NCBI RefSeq assembly: GCF_963675165.1
Contig: NC_087377.1
Span: 17,464,518 to 17,528,517, forward strand
DNA from: Halichondria panicea
Taxonomy: Eukaryota > Porifera > Demospongiae > Suberitida > Halichondriidae
DNA: 64,000 nt
Direction: 5' to 3'
Shown: one piece after another, positions 9,503 to 20,442 of the stretch
Numbering within the stretch: the stretch's first letter is position 1
Layout: each line of letters opens with the position of its first letter
Program-made: the position numbers and the translations under genes
Notes under the pieces: model-generated
What the model was told of the DNA's origin: nothing
What the model saw: the letters and a program-made list of their open reading frames with translations, nothing else
Database searches by the model: none

Positions 9503-12500
9503 CTCCCTAACGTCTGAGTTGGAGTTGAGTGCACTAGTAACTGCCTCCCCAACATTGCTAAAGATCTTCTTACCACTCACAATCATGGAGGCTGGAACAT
9601 CGGTCTGATGTTGATAGTATGAGGTCAACTCAGCAATGAACCTACCGTCAACCACTTCTCCCAGGTAACCAGAAGTGAAAGAAGTTCGGATTATCCCGAC
9701 AAAACGTTCTTTCATTTTTTGTCCAATTAGTTTAGTAACTTCCTCGAGAGCTAGGTTCATGAATTTGGCAGTTGTAAATGAGACACCTTGTAAGACAGCT
9801 TCTTGTGCCATATACTTGGCAGCTGTTTTCAGGTTTGCTTTAGCAGCACTTTTGGTAGTACTGCTTATAATCTTGGGGATGGCCGTCAGCTGTCTCCCAA
9901 CTTTAGCAATCTTGTAGCCAGCTTTGATTGCCTTGAGACCAGTGGAAGCAAGACGACTCACACCTCCTGTCAAGAGAGAAATAGCGATACCAGTTGCCTT
10001 GGTGATGGCCCATTCTGCCCAACTGAATTCCCCAGTTATCATACCCTCAATACCGTCAATACAGTCAGAGATGCCTTCTCCGATAAGAGCCATTCCAAAT
10101 TGTGCCGCAGCTCCTACCGTGAACACTGTCAGCAGCACACCAGCCACAATCTGAGCCACACCCAACAAGAACACAACCAGCCCCTCCCAGCAGAAACGAG
10201 GCTTTTTCTCAATCGTGTACACAATCTCAAATCCCAGTGTCCACATTCTCGCCAGCTCAACATTAGTGGTGTAGTCGGCATCCGGAATGAGAGAGAAAAT
10301 ACCAACAGGTGTGGCAATGATGTCCCCACTGATGGAGTCAATTTTTTCAATGGCTTCTTGCATTTTCTCTCGTAGAAAACGAAGGATCTCGAAACGAGCT
10401 TGGATCTGGGCATCCAAATTGGCTGTTACCTCTCCCTCACCGTAATCATCCACTTCTCTTCGCTCAAACTCTCTGGTCTGTCGAACAATGGCAACACACT
10501 GGGACACTGTAGACACCTCACTGATGTACACTTCTAGGCTCGAGATTGCAGCTTGAATGTCATCTTTGGCCTTCTGTTTATGGTTGTCCATCTCAGCAGT
10601 GATGGCGGCGTAGGCACGATTGTAGTAGGCAATGGCCGAGTACTGTGGCTCCAACTCTATACTCTTTGTGTAGTACACATGTGCTCTCACAACCTCCCCA
10701 CTTTCTCCGCTGATAAGGAGTTGGTTTCCAAATTGGATGTAGTGGTAGAAGTTGGCAACGGACATAGTCATGGGGGCTGTAGGGTCAAATGGAATTGTAA
10801 CGGACCAGTTCGGTACCTCATTTCTGTTCATCTTCAAAAGCCACTTAGAGAAGAGTGACTTGTCCTTAAGTCCATCGATAGAATAAGGATCCCAATATCT
10901 GATTGTCACTCCAAGTTCACAAATCAGGTCTTCCATCTGCAGCTTCTCCACTTTATCGTTCCTCATTAAAAGCCACTGAGCCCACTGTTCGTTGAGCGAG
11001 TTTATGATGATCCTTTGATCGTCTCTACGGTCGCTGCGTGAATATGTGTACACCAGAGCCAGGCAATATTCTTTGAACAATCTCTCTCGAACTTCAACTT
11101 CTTTGATGTCATAATCTATCATTCGTCTGAGACGTATCGATTCTTCTTCAGCCCTCATATTTCTGATCTCCTCTATGTTCATTCCATCATACTGTGTCGG
11201 CATGGCAGCATAGTTGAGAATGCAACGAACAGATCCAGGCTTTCCCCCACGGGCTGTTCGACCAAAGGCTTGTAACTCCACCTTTCTGTTTCGAGCCAGG
11301 AACGTCACCAGACAGAGCAGACCACCACTAGCATTGACATCGTTCGTCACTTTGATGTTAGTGCCTCTACCGGCGAGGTTAGTGGCAATGATGATCTCAC
11401 CCGGACCAAGCTTTTTTTTGATGGTAGAGAGTTGCTTGGAGTTGCTGTGAGCATACAAGTACACCTTGTCTTCTGGCCAGTGCTCAGTCTTCACGAAGTA
11501 GTCCTTCAAGTCTTCGGCAGTTTTTATGTCTTCACAAAGAATGAGTGAGGCCCTTCCCTTCCTCCAGGGAGCAACTTCTTGACTCTCTTTTCTGACGGTG
11601 TCGACAATCTTCTTAAACCACTGTTCATTACTCTCTACAATTACAGCCGGTTTCTCAAAAAGTTTTCTGAGTTTGAAAGTCGGGATACTGCATACTTGAG
11701 TGTTGTACAGCTCACTGAGAATGGTAGTAGTGTTGCTATGTGCGTCTAGTCCAAGTGTACCAGACATACCATAGATACCTCCATTTCTTTTGTATCTGGA
11801 GAAGAATTCCACATTGGACATGAAATTGGTCACCAGAGAGATGGAGGTCATCGATAAATTGTGTTTCATTTCAAGCATTTGCTGCAGCCCTCCTCCCCAT
11901 TTCTTGTTGAGCTCCATAACTTCGCTGTTTTGGAAATCGATCGGAATTATCCTGCCTCTCGTAATGGCATATTCTCTGTCTTCTTCCATGTGAAGGGCAC
12001 GCAGGGCACTTTCTACATAGACTGGGAGTTGGCTCACAACAAACTCTTCCATTAGTTTTGGCAGCTTGATGGTAGCCTCAATTTCAGTGCCGGAAAAGTT
12101 GAGCTTGGTTTTCATGATTTCTGTGCCTCTGTCGATGATTTCTTCACGTGTATTGAGTATGCAGGCCAGACCGTTTCCAAGCATTAGGAGCTTCTCGGCA
12201 GATGAATAATCTTCGACTGTGTTAGCGGCCTCCAGTGCCCCCTCACTATTGATAGTGAAGGCTTTAAACTCGGGCATGTTTTCGTAATCAGCCAGGCCTG
12301 AGATCATCCTCAGTGTGTGATCAATTGTGAACCCTTCAATGGTTGCCTTCTTAATCTCTTGGTCTTCCTGCAGTAATGCCTCGAACTCGTCCACAGTTAT
12401 AACTCCCAGCTGAAAAGCTGTACTCAAGACCGCGTTGTGAGATTCTACTAGAGAAAATTCCGGGTCGAGTGATTCGTATATGGCCTGAGTGAATAGCTTG

Positions 12501-14647
12501 GGACTACCAGCATAGAGGATTTCTCCAGCAGTGGTCCTGGCTAGATTCAGTGGTCCAATCATGCCCCAGACGGCAGCTACCACTGGTTCAATGTGCAGTA
12601 AAATGGCTGCATTGTGCGAGAGATAGTTGAATTGAACTCCTTCATCCAGCATCAGCATATCCACTTCGTCGACGATTATGGCATCAGAACGTCGACCTTC
12701 TCTGATCTTCTTGTGCTCAAATTCCTGGCGGAGTATGTCACCAGCAAAATTGCCCACTGTGCCGTAGACGACTTGCTTCTTGTAGCATTCGGTTTTCACA
12801 TCGTCCATATCAGCACCATCAGTTCTGTTGAGGTCAGTGTTGTGTGTGACGGTCACTCCAAAATATTGGAAGAATTCCTCCCATTCTTGCACGTCTCTTA
12901 AGGCCAAAATTGGAGAGCTGGTCACCACGTCGACATGTTTGTTCTGGTGTGCTAGAATTATAGCAAATAGGGCCACTATCAGGGACTTTCCCTCGCCAGT
13001 CATTACCTCGATAAGCAAATTGTTGTCGTATCTCACTGCATACACAAGAAGCAGTAAGGAGACCAGCTGGGTCCTGCGTGGAAACCATCCCTTGAACTTC
13101 TGACAGGCACAGTAGAGCGTGATTATTGACTGAGCAATGTGGCTAACAGACATACCTTCATGACCGTTTCCCAAAGTTAGGAAAGTGGATTTACTTGCTG
13201 CCATTGAGGATTGTAACTGCTGCTCAAAATCGAGCTTAATGGAAAAAGTGCCAAGAATTTGATAGACTTCGTTAGCAACATGTTCTACTAAGTCCAAAAT
13301 ATTCTTTGAGACGAGTTTTGATGCTCGAATTTCATGGATTATATCCACTAGAGATTGATGATCTTCGTTCTCAATGGCTGTCTCCACGACTGATGGCACG
13401 TTAAGAGGCTGGCTATCCAAGGCATCCATGACCACTTTAGGCCGCACACAGTATGTTTGAATCAGGTGGAATGTTTTCTTGTGACTGTCATCTTGTAGTC
13501 GCTCTTTACACGACTCGAAAAACCTCAAAAAGTTATGGCCAGACCAATCCTTGCAAAACGCCTCCAGGTACATTTTCTGCATCATTCCATCGTCACTTTT
13601 AGACGTCACATACATATATAGACAGCGTTGCATCCAAAGGTTAGTCTCCTTGAGGTGTTTGGCCACTTGCAGTAGAAGGCTGGCCACTTTTGCTGTCAGG
13701 GGGAGGGAGTCATCAACGGTGAAAGTTGTTGTAATATCGATGGGTCGTATATCAACAAGATAGGAGAAAGAGTCCGCAAGAGAGAGACAATCGGTATCTC
13801 CCAGGTCTGTTTGGAGAATGGCTAGTGAGTCGAGTAGTAGATCCTTCTCTGCAGTTGGAAAACTGTTGGACTGCATGTAATGAGTGAACAAGAGCGTCTG
13901 AGCCGCCTTCAACCACCAACCACTGAGCTCATCACCCTCTTTGATCTTTGAGATGGAGAATTGCACTGATTCAACAATATCAGTGGTGACTGTATCAATT
14001 TCCTCGACTGTTTCACTCTCGAGAAAAGTTGCTTCATCGGGAATGTTCTCATTGTATCGTGTCTGCACTGCTTGTACTTCGACCTGAGAGCTCTCACTGG
14101 CTGAGAAAGGATTGTACACTGATGTCATCACCTGAACTTCAGTTGTGACTCTATCGTCTCCGGTTTCAGTGACTGCACCACCCTCTAGTGCTTGTCTGGC
14201 TTCTTCCTCTTTTTGTACTAGAGCCATCTTCCTTTCTGCTTCCGCTTGAGCCTCTTGTTGACGTCTCCTCTCTTCCTCCAGTTGTCGTTGTTCTTCTAAC
14301 CGTCTTCTTTCTTCCTCAGCCTGTCTCGCTAACTCTTTCTGTCTTTCTTCCTTTTCCTCTTGCTCTTCTTGCTCTCTTCGGCGTCTTTCAGCTTCTTCAC
14401 GTCTCCTTTGTTCCTCTTGCTGCTGTACGTAGTCATCTTTGGGTTTCCAAAAATCTGTCGGACAATAATAGGATGGTAGGCCCATGATTCGGTAGTACTG
14501 GCCCCCTAGGAAGACATAGACTTGGTCTACTCGAACCAGGCGATCAATGGTTTGCAGTTGAAAGCCACTCCATTTTTTACAAGCAGGAAGCCTTCGCCCA
14601 CATACAGCACAGTTGACACCATTGTATTCTGAAGGCTTGCTTCCCAT
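9500..14647 (-). CDS. SecA-like DEAD-type ATPase, very large, intronless
   Basis: The first ATG is at 14647 (MGSKPSEYNGVNC), giving 1715 residues to TGA at 9500-9502. An N-terminal Cys motif (CAVCGRRLPAC, later YYC) is followed by a Glu/Arg-rich coiled coil (about residues 75-155). A SecA-type motor core follows: Walker A MTGEGKS near residue 547, VVTSSPILALRD, YGTVGNFAGDILR, DEVD Walker B near 657, GIYGMSGTLG, ATNLAGRGTNI near 1087 and QAFGRTARGGKPGS near 1124. These match the order of bacterial SecA motifs, where ATP hydrolysis drives protein export. Next come a TPR-like stretch near 1330 (YYNRAYAAI) and a long hydrophobic Gly/Ala-rich region near 1490-1570. It is about twice the length of bacterial SecA. 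No introns are seen, unlike its neighbours. A ttttctgcag acceptor just 5' of the ATG suggests an untranslated upstream exon. Its role in an animal is unknown. Confidence 0.8.
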   Translation of the reverse strand: MGSKPSEYNGVNCAVCGRRLPACKKWSGFQLQTIDRLVRVDQVYVFLGGQYYRIMGLPSYYCPTDFWKPKDDYVQQQEEQRRREEAERRRREQEEQEEKEERQKELARQAEEERRRLEEQRQLEEERRRQQEAQAEAERKMALVQKEEEARQALEGGAVTETGDDRVTTEVQVMTSVYNPFSASESSQVEVQAVQTRYNENIPDEATFLESETVEEIDTVTTDIVESVQFSISKIKEGDELSGWWLKAAQTLLFTHYMQSNSFPTAEKDLLLDSLAILQTDLGDTDCLSLADSFSYLVDIRPIDITTTFTVDDSLPLTAKVASLLLQVAKHLKETNLWMQRCLYMYVTSKSDDGMMQKMYLEAFCKDWSGHNFLRFFESCKERLQDDSHKKTFHLIQTYCVRPKVVMDALDSQPLNVPSVVETAIENEDHQSLVDIIHEIRASKLVSKNILDLVEHVANEVYQILGTFSIKLDFEQQLQSSMAASKSTFLTLGNGHEGMSVSHIAQSIITLYCACQKFKGWFPRRTQLVSLLLLVYAVRYDNNLLIEVMTGEGKSLIVALFAIILAHQNKHVDVVTSSPILALRDVQEWEEFFQYFGVTVTHNTDLNRTDGADMDDVKTECYKKQVVYGTVGNFAGDILRQEFEHKKIREGRRSDAIIVDEVDMLMLDEGVQFNYLSHNAAILLHIEPVVAAVWGMIGPLNLARTTAGEILYAGSPKLFTQAIYESLDPEFSLVESHNAVLSTAFQLGVITVDEFEALLQEDQEIKKATIEGFTIDHTLRMISGLADYENMPEFKAFTINSEGALEAANTVEDYSSAEKLLMLGNGLACILNTREEIIDRGTEIMKTKLNFSGTEIEATIKLPKLMEEFVVSQLPVYVESALRALHMEEDREYAITRGRIIPIDFQNSEVMELNKKWGGGLQQMLEMKHNLSMTSISLVTNFMSNVEFFSRYKRNGGIYGMSGTLGLDAHSNTTTILSELYNTQVCSIPTFKLRKLFEKPAVIVESNEQWFKKIVDTVRKESQEVAPWRKGRASLILCEDIKTAEDLKDYFVKTEHWPEDKVYLYAHSNSKQLSTIKKKLGPGEIIIATNLAGRGTNIKVTNDVNASGGLLCLVTFLARNRKVELQAFGRTARGGKPGSVRCILNYAAMPTQYDGMNIEEIRNMRAEEESIRLRRMIDYDIKEVEVRERLFKEYCLALVYTYSRSDRRDDQRIIINSLNEQWAQWLLMRNDKVEKLQMEDLICELGVTIRYWDPYSIDGLKDKSLFSKWLLKMNRNEVPNWSVTIPFDPTAPMTMSVANFYHYIQFGNQLLISGESGEVVRAHVYYTKSIELEPQYSAIAYYNRAYAAITAEMDNHKQKAKDDIQAAISSLEVYISEVSTVSQCVAIVRQTREFERREVDDYGEGEVTANLDAQIQARFEILRFLREKMQEAIEKIDSISGDIIATPVGIFSLIPDADYTTNVELARMWTLGFEIVYTIEKKPRFCWEGLVVFLLGVAQIVAGVLLTVFTVGAAAQFGMALIGEGISDCIDGIEGMITGEFSWAEWAITKATGIAISLLTGGVSRLASTGLKAIKAGYKIAKVGRQLTAIPKIISSTTKSAAKANLKTAAKYMAQEAVLQGVSFTTAKFMNLALEEVTKLIGQKMKERFVGIIRTSFTSGYLGEVVDGRFIAELTSYYQHQTDVPASMIVSGKKIFSNVGEAVTSALNSNSDVRE

Positions 14648-14679
14648 AGCTGACCGCTTGATCAATGACAGATATTGTT

Positions 14680-15240
14680 CTGCAGAAAAAACAGCTATAA
14701 GGGCAGCTATAACAAGCAGTTAAGGTCAGGTAGTATATATATATAGCTATAAAGAAGTTCAAAATTATTGACCATACTGGAAAGCAAGTCTATTAATAAA
14801 GTACACATGCATGCACATGCACATGCACAATCACACAAAGTCAATACTCACATGTCTCCTTTACAATGAAACGAAGTCACTGGAGCACACTCACTGATTG
14901 ACTTGCAGCGAGATTACTGATTCAAATCGTTCTCTCAATCAAGTAAGATCTGTATGAGGAAAAATTATTGAAACATCATTATATATGCACATGATTATCA
15001 GTTGTTCTTCTGCTTAGTTTTGTTACAGTTAGCATGCAGTCTTCATAATTATTATACTTAAAATATATTACCTTTATCCAAAAAGTCCAATTCAAGGTTT
15101 TCAGCTTGTTCAAAAATATTTGAAGTCCTGTTTTGAAGGCTAGAATGATCTTGCAGTTTAACGCTTGCCAATATATAAGCTGAATTGGTGACGTCATAAT
15201 TAACCAATTGGAAGTTGTTAGGCAAAATTGACAGTCTGCG
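14680..15240. other. 5' flank of the SecA-like gene
   Basis: On the minus strand a possible untranslated exon ends near 14854 (gacat then gtgagtattg donor) and would splice to an acceptor near 14680 (ttttttctgcag). The stretch 14809-14827 is a short catgcacatg run. No other gene was recognised. Confidence 0.4.
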
Positions 15241-16494
15241 CGACATAGCACATTTTTTCGTTGATCTGTCTGTATAAGTTAGCACTATAAAACTGACGAT
15301 TGAAGAGCCATTTCTTCCTGACAGTTGTTCTTTACTGGTCATTGTTGGCATACCAAAACCAAGAATCCCTACAAGTTGTGCCGGGGTGAATTGAATCAGC
15401 TTCATGCAAAAAAACAGACTGTAATTATAACTTGATTCCAAAATAATATCTCTTTGTTCTGCATGCAATAATGTGTTTGCTATTGCTGTGACAGGCTCTA
15501 GGAAAACCAGACTATTGGAGCAGACTAAAATTTTGGTGATTAATGTACCAAGTGATAGAGCAGAGCATTGCCTACACAATGATATGCTTAGTGTTCACAT
15601 ACCTAGTTTCATACCCGAGTTATGCGCGTTGGAAACTCGAAGCCGTAAAATGTAGTATCGAGAAAAACGGCTCTCAAAGATTGCTTAATTAGGAAAAATA
15701 AGGTAATAGTGAAAGTTTGGACGAAGCGTTTCGATGGAAAGAGTTGGATTTAGAGCATCAGATTTTACAGAGAGGTAGTAGAAGGACTGTAGATACTTAT
15801 ACATCAATAACATTTTATTTGAGATTTTATACTGTAGGCATAAATTTAGCTGTAGCTCAATACTAAATTCTGCTCCAATAGTCTGGTTTTCCCAGAGCCT
15901 GTCACATAATACGTGTATAATTATTCATAATAAACACACTGCCGTATACCGGAAATACTGTCATTAGACAGTCAGCGACACATGCATGTACTTGACCTTA
16001 GACATTTCTTCATTGACCTGTCTGTAAGTTAGCACTAACTGACGATTGAAGAGCCATTTCTTCCTGACAGCTGTTCTTTACTGGTCATTGTTGGCATACC
16101 AAAACCAAGAATCCCTACAAGTCGTAGCTGGGTGAACTGAATCAGCTTCATGCAAAAAAAACTGTAATTATAACTTAATTCCAAAATAATATCTCTTTGT
16201 TCTGCATGCAATATAATGTGTTTGCTATTATAATACGTGTATAATTATATTCATGATACTACATATAGAGTGTATCATAATAAGAGTGTGCACTTGCTTT
16301 TATGGTGTATATAATAATTATGTATATATACTATAATTATAGTGACAGCAGGCAGCTAGTGTTTCCAGTGCTCCTATATAGTATTTACAGTATTTCAGTG
16401 TTAACATAAGCAATGGTACTAGATACTGACTCCACAATACCGTGCATAATAAACAAAATACTGTCATTAGATAGTCAGCGACACATGCATGTAC

Positions 16495-16690
16495 TTTTTT
16501 TTTTTTTTTTTTTTTTTATTAAACAAATTTATGCATACAGCAAAGGTAACAGAAAATAGCAGAATAGTAGCTAATCCAAATCAGTTACCTACCTACATAC
16601 ACAAAAACAGTACACAACAATCTAAATTACACTTCATTGATTTACAGTAAATGATTTTTAAAGGATGCAAGTGAAATACCGTCTGCCTTA
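16495..16690 (-). mobile_element. Retroposed insertion with poly(A) tail (poly-T on plus)
   Basis: A run of about 22 T at 16495 is followed by about 170 bp that the sister repeat copies lack. Copies at 15980 and 17160 read straight from atgcatgtactt to gaccttag. The element is therefore a minus-strand retroposon tail inserted into one repeat unit. No coding region remains. Confidence 0.75.
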
Positions 16691-17728
16691 GCATTGACCT
16701 GTCTGTAAGTTAGCACTAACTGACGATTGAAGAATCATTTCTTCCTGACAGCTGTTCTTTACTAGTCATTGTTGGCATGCCAAAATCAAAAATCCCTACA
16801 AGTTGTAGCTGGGTGAATTGAATCAGCTTCATGAAAAAAATTGTATCCAAAATAATATCTCTTTGTTCTGCATGCAATATAATGTGTTTGCTATTATAAT
16901 ACGTGTATAATTATTTCATGATACTACATATAGAGTGTATCATAATAAGAGTGTGCACTTGCTTTTATGGTGTATATAATAATTATGTATGTATACTATA
17001 ATTATAGTGACAGCAGGCAGCTAGTGTTTCCAGTGCTCCTATAGTATTTACAGTATTTCAGTGTTAACATAAGCAATGGTACTAGATACTGACTCCACAA
17101 TACCGTGCATAATAAACACACTGCCGTATACCGGAAATACTGTCATTAGATAGTCAGCGACACATGCATGTACTTGACCTTAGCATTGACCTGTCTGTAA
17201 GTTAGCACTAACTGACGATTGAAGAATCATTTCTTCCTGACAGCTGTTCTTTACTAGTCATTGTTGGCATGCCAAAATCAAAAATCCCTACAAGTTGTAG
17301 CTGGGTGAATTGAATCAGCTTCATGAAAAAAAATTGTATCCAAAATAATATCTCTTTGTTCTGCATGCAATAATGTGTTTTGTTGCATTTTGAGTGCACA
17401 GATCAAAGGAAACACTGTGCCAATATCTGCCATAAGGCACAGGTCAAGCCTTGAACTGTGCCAATATCTAGATACTGGCATAGTATGGCTGAAGTTACCT
17501 AAAGCCCACCCTCCACCCAGTAACCTGAAACGGTCCCTTTTATAGTATAACACTGTTAAACAGATTCAGTGGTAGGCAGGAAAAGTTTTTCATGCGTCTG
17601 GTGCATTCCACAGCCACCACAAGTAGTTGAAACTAGTTGTCCTATAAAACGAGTGATGTGTACATGGAAAGGAATGCACAAGGAATGCAACAAATCAGTT
17701 GTTACACAGCTCACTCGTGCGCACATTG

Positions 17729-17798
17729 GATATATTGGCTCAGTAGTGTCTTTGCCCTCGAGGCCTTTGGGCCTAAGTCACTACTGAGCCAATATATC
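17729..17798. mobile_element. 70-bp perfect-arm hairpin element
   Basis: The left arm gatatattggctcagtagtg (17729-17748) is mirrored exactly by cactactgagccaatatatc (17779-17798) around a 30-base loop. It could be a small MITE or a structured RNA. Related degenerate inverted pairs follow at about 17893-17950 (gccctcgggca / tgcacgagggc). Confidence 0.8.
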
Positions 17799-18436
17799 CC
17801 ATGTGGCACTCGTGCATGTGTCACAACTATAACATAATACGTGTTTATATTCATGATACTATACATATAGAGTGTATCATAATAAGTATTACTGCGGCCC
17901 TCGGGCATTATGTTGCTCCAGTGCAATATATGGCATGTTGCACGAGGGCGCCTGCAATAACTAACTTGTTGCCCAAGACGTTAAACTCGTCTGACTGGTC
18001 ATAATTATATTAAAAGATAATTATGTGTTTTGAAGGTATTTAGTGTATTCATTAGTTTGCTGAATTCCATAGTAAATATTTAGGTTTTCTTATACAGAGT
18101 AATAGCCTATAAAAGGGACCAAATGAGTATTGGGTGAGATGGTGGGGCATAAGTCCAAATGGATATCTCTTAAAGAAATCTACTGCAGTGCATTATGCCA
18201 TATAATCCATGTACATGCATATAATATAATGATGAATTAGTTGCTATATAATGCAGTGCAATAATATGGTAGCCATGGCAGTAATGCAACATGCCATATA
18301 CTGAGCACTGGATTGCTTTGATCTGCCCACTCACTGCATGGGCAACAAGAGTGTATACTTGCTTTTATGGTGTATATATATATATGTAGTGACAGCAGGC
18401 AGCTAGTGTTTCCAGTGCTCCTAGTATTTACAGGTT

Positions 18437-18569
18437 ACACTGTAAAAAATGATGTGTGGTTTTGACGCGGAGTGCGTGGCTATTGTGGCAAACGTGCGTT
18501 TTTTCTTGCGTTTTTTCCTGATAATTGCCACAATAGTCACGCACTTGCGTCAAAACCACACACAGTGTA
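18437..18569. mobile_element. MITE, 133 bp, long imperfect inverted repeats
   Basis: acactgt ... gtgtggttttgacgc ... tattgtggca on the left pairs with tgccacaata ... gcgtcaaaaccacac ... acagtgt on the right. The arms cover most of the element, leaving a short central loop. Confidence 0.85.
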
Positions 18570-18958
18570 GTAGCAATGGTATACTTAGATACTGACTCCG
18601 ACAATGCCATAAACACATGCACTGGAAACACTGTCATTAGACATATTAAGTGACATGCACTCTGACCTTAGAAATGTTTTCATTGACTTGCATGTCGTGT
18701 AAGTTAGCACTAACTGACAATTGAAGAATCATTTCTTCCTGACAGTTGTTCCATACTGGTCATTGCTATCATACCAAAACCAAGAATAACCGGCTATACA
18801 TAGCTGGTGAACTGAGTCAGCTCCTTGAAAAAGAGGCTGCACTGATCATTAATAAAATTGTTGTCCAAATACCTCTGTTCTGAAATTTATAATAATTATA
18901 CTGTATAGTAGCTAGAATGACTCTGAATTACTTACATTGCTTTTCAACTAGGTTGAAA

Positions 18959-19099
18959 ATCATTCAAAGTTGAATCAGTGTTGAAATGAGTATACTCCCA
19001 CTAAACCACAAAGCACTCTAGATCTAGGTGGCTGTCACAGCTTTGTGGTTTAGTGGTTGTGAGTATACACATTTCAATATGCATTCAACTTTGAATGAT
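18959..19099. mobile_element. MITE, 141 bp, inverted repeats
   Basis: atcattcaaagttgaat at 18959 pairs with attcaactttgaatgat ending at 19099. Internal arms (gagtatactcccactaaacc, acaaagc and gctttgtggtttagtgg, gagtatac) extend the pairing. Confidence 0.85.
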
Positions 19100-19659
19100 C
19101 TCTTCAATAGGCCTTGCCCAATTATGTTAGCATAATTTTGAGACTAATAGGAGTGGAGCATTGAGCATTATGACAACCTAATCCTATTAGGCAATTTTTA
19201 CCAAATTTTGGTAGAAAGTATATGATTTTATAGAAGCACTATAGCCTCAATAATGAGTATGCTAATACTGAGTATATACGTATGGAAGGTGCTATATAGT
19301 CAGTGCTACTAGATCAGTTAATTCTTCTCTAAGATTTCTTTCACCAATAATTATAGTTCCTTAGAAAATTATGTAGAAACGTCTGTGATGTTGTAATATA
19401 ATTCTCGTTGATGATTTTTATTGAGACTAATGGGTAATAATTAAAGAACACATTCACTGTTAAAAGTTCCCTTTCTCTTTTGCAGATCAGAATAGAATTC
19501 ACTGTTTTATTAGTGAGTGACATGCACTCTGACCTTAGAAATGTTTTCATTGACTTGTCGTGTAAGTTTAATAGCACTAACTGACAATTGAAGAATCATT
19601 TCTTCCTGACAGTTGTTCCATACTGGTCATTAGTGCTATCATACCAAGCGAGGTACGGT

Positions 19660-19660
<1 letters not shown>

Positions 19661-19702
<42 letters not shown>
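19661..19702. repeat. TG microsatellite
   Basis: A run of about 20 TG units immediately after the last copy of the complex repeat. Confidence 0.95.
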
Positions 19703-19705
<3 letters not shown>

Positions 19706-20440
19706 CTATTTCAGGTGCTCAAGGATCAATGAAGTGCAAGTAAGAGTTTCTATAGGCTTCTAGTAATGTTTTCTTGGCATGCTATTTGTGAATTTGCAAA
19801 ATAAAGCTTTGTTCTCGAGTTATGCCTAGTTTTGCTTACTTGGAATGCCATTGCAGCCTTTTCAGAAGAGTCCGTAGCAAAACTTGTTCACCGAGTGTTG
19901 CTACTCTACTTAGTAGTTAGCTCTACACTAGAACGCTAGCTATTGGTAGCTGCAAGAGTGAGAAGAGAGCTGCAAAGCTCTGCTGACTTGCAGCCATTAA
20001 TTTTAGACTTGAATTTTTGGCTTCGATCGTTTTTAACAACAATAATGGTCGATCATTACCCCCTACTTGAGTTTCCCTGTGATTGCAATGCAGCAAAATT
20101 ATCATCATGATAATTATAATCAATGTGTGTATAAAAGCTAGCTAGTAGTTTTATGTTATGTAGCTTTGGCACCTCCACCAGACATCAGCACCCGCGGTGC
20201 TTTCATTAGTTAAGTGAAACAAAAATTGTTAGATTTTTTGTCTATTTGTAAATCTTATCTGCATTGTTATGCATTGTTATGTTATTGTTGTATTCCATGA
20301 TTGTGTTAACTTGTTTTTATTGACTCTGTTTAGCATACTAGATTTGGAGAAGCTAACAGAGATATATTTTGTATCACGATAAACAGAATGAAATATACAC
20401 AACATTAGGTGTTACTTTGCTTTAGCTCTTGGTATACACT
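19703..20440. other. Intergenic with interspersed repeat
   Basis: The part at 19840-19990 (tgctactctacttagtag, agctattggtagctgcaaga) is shared in diverged form with 58850-58955, so it is a dispersed repeat. No exon was recognised. Confidence 0.5.
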
Positions 20441-20442
20441 CT

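Larger units (their letters stand above)
15245..19660. repeat. Array of at least six diverged copies of a complex repeat
   Basis: A segment of about 150 bp (core ttagcactaactgacgattg, then catttcttcctgacag, then gtcattgttggcat) recurs near 15275, 16030, 16700, 17200, 18700 and 19570. Between several copies a second shared block (gcaggcagctagtgtttcca, gactccacaataccgtgcat) appears. The first copy on the minus strand sits in a 173-codon open frame (15058-15579) with no recognised domain; other copies keep only part of it (MTSKEQLSGRN). Nested inside are a poly-T insertion and several hairpin elements listed separately. This looks like repeated segmental duplication of a transposon-derived or gene-derived unit. 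Confidence 0.75.

Noticed and set aside
9675-14487. Several plus-strand open frames inside the SecA-like gene
   Set aside because: All are shadows of the minus-strand frame, with no recognisable domain.
15245-19660. CRISPR-like array
   Set aside because: Repeat units are long, diverged and irregularly spaced, with no short identical repeats and unique spacers. The genome is eukaryotic.
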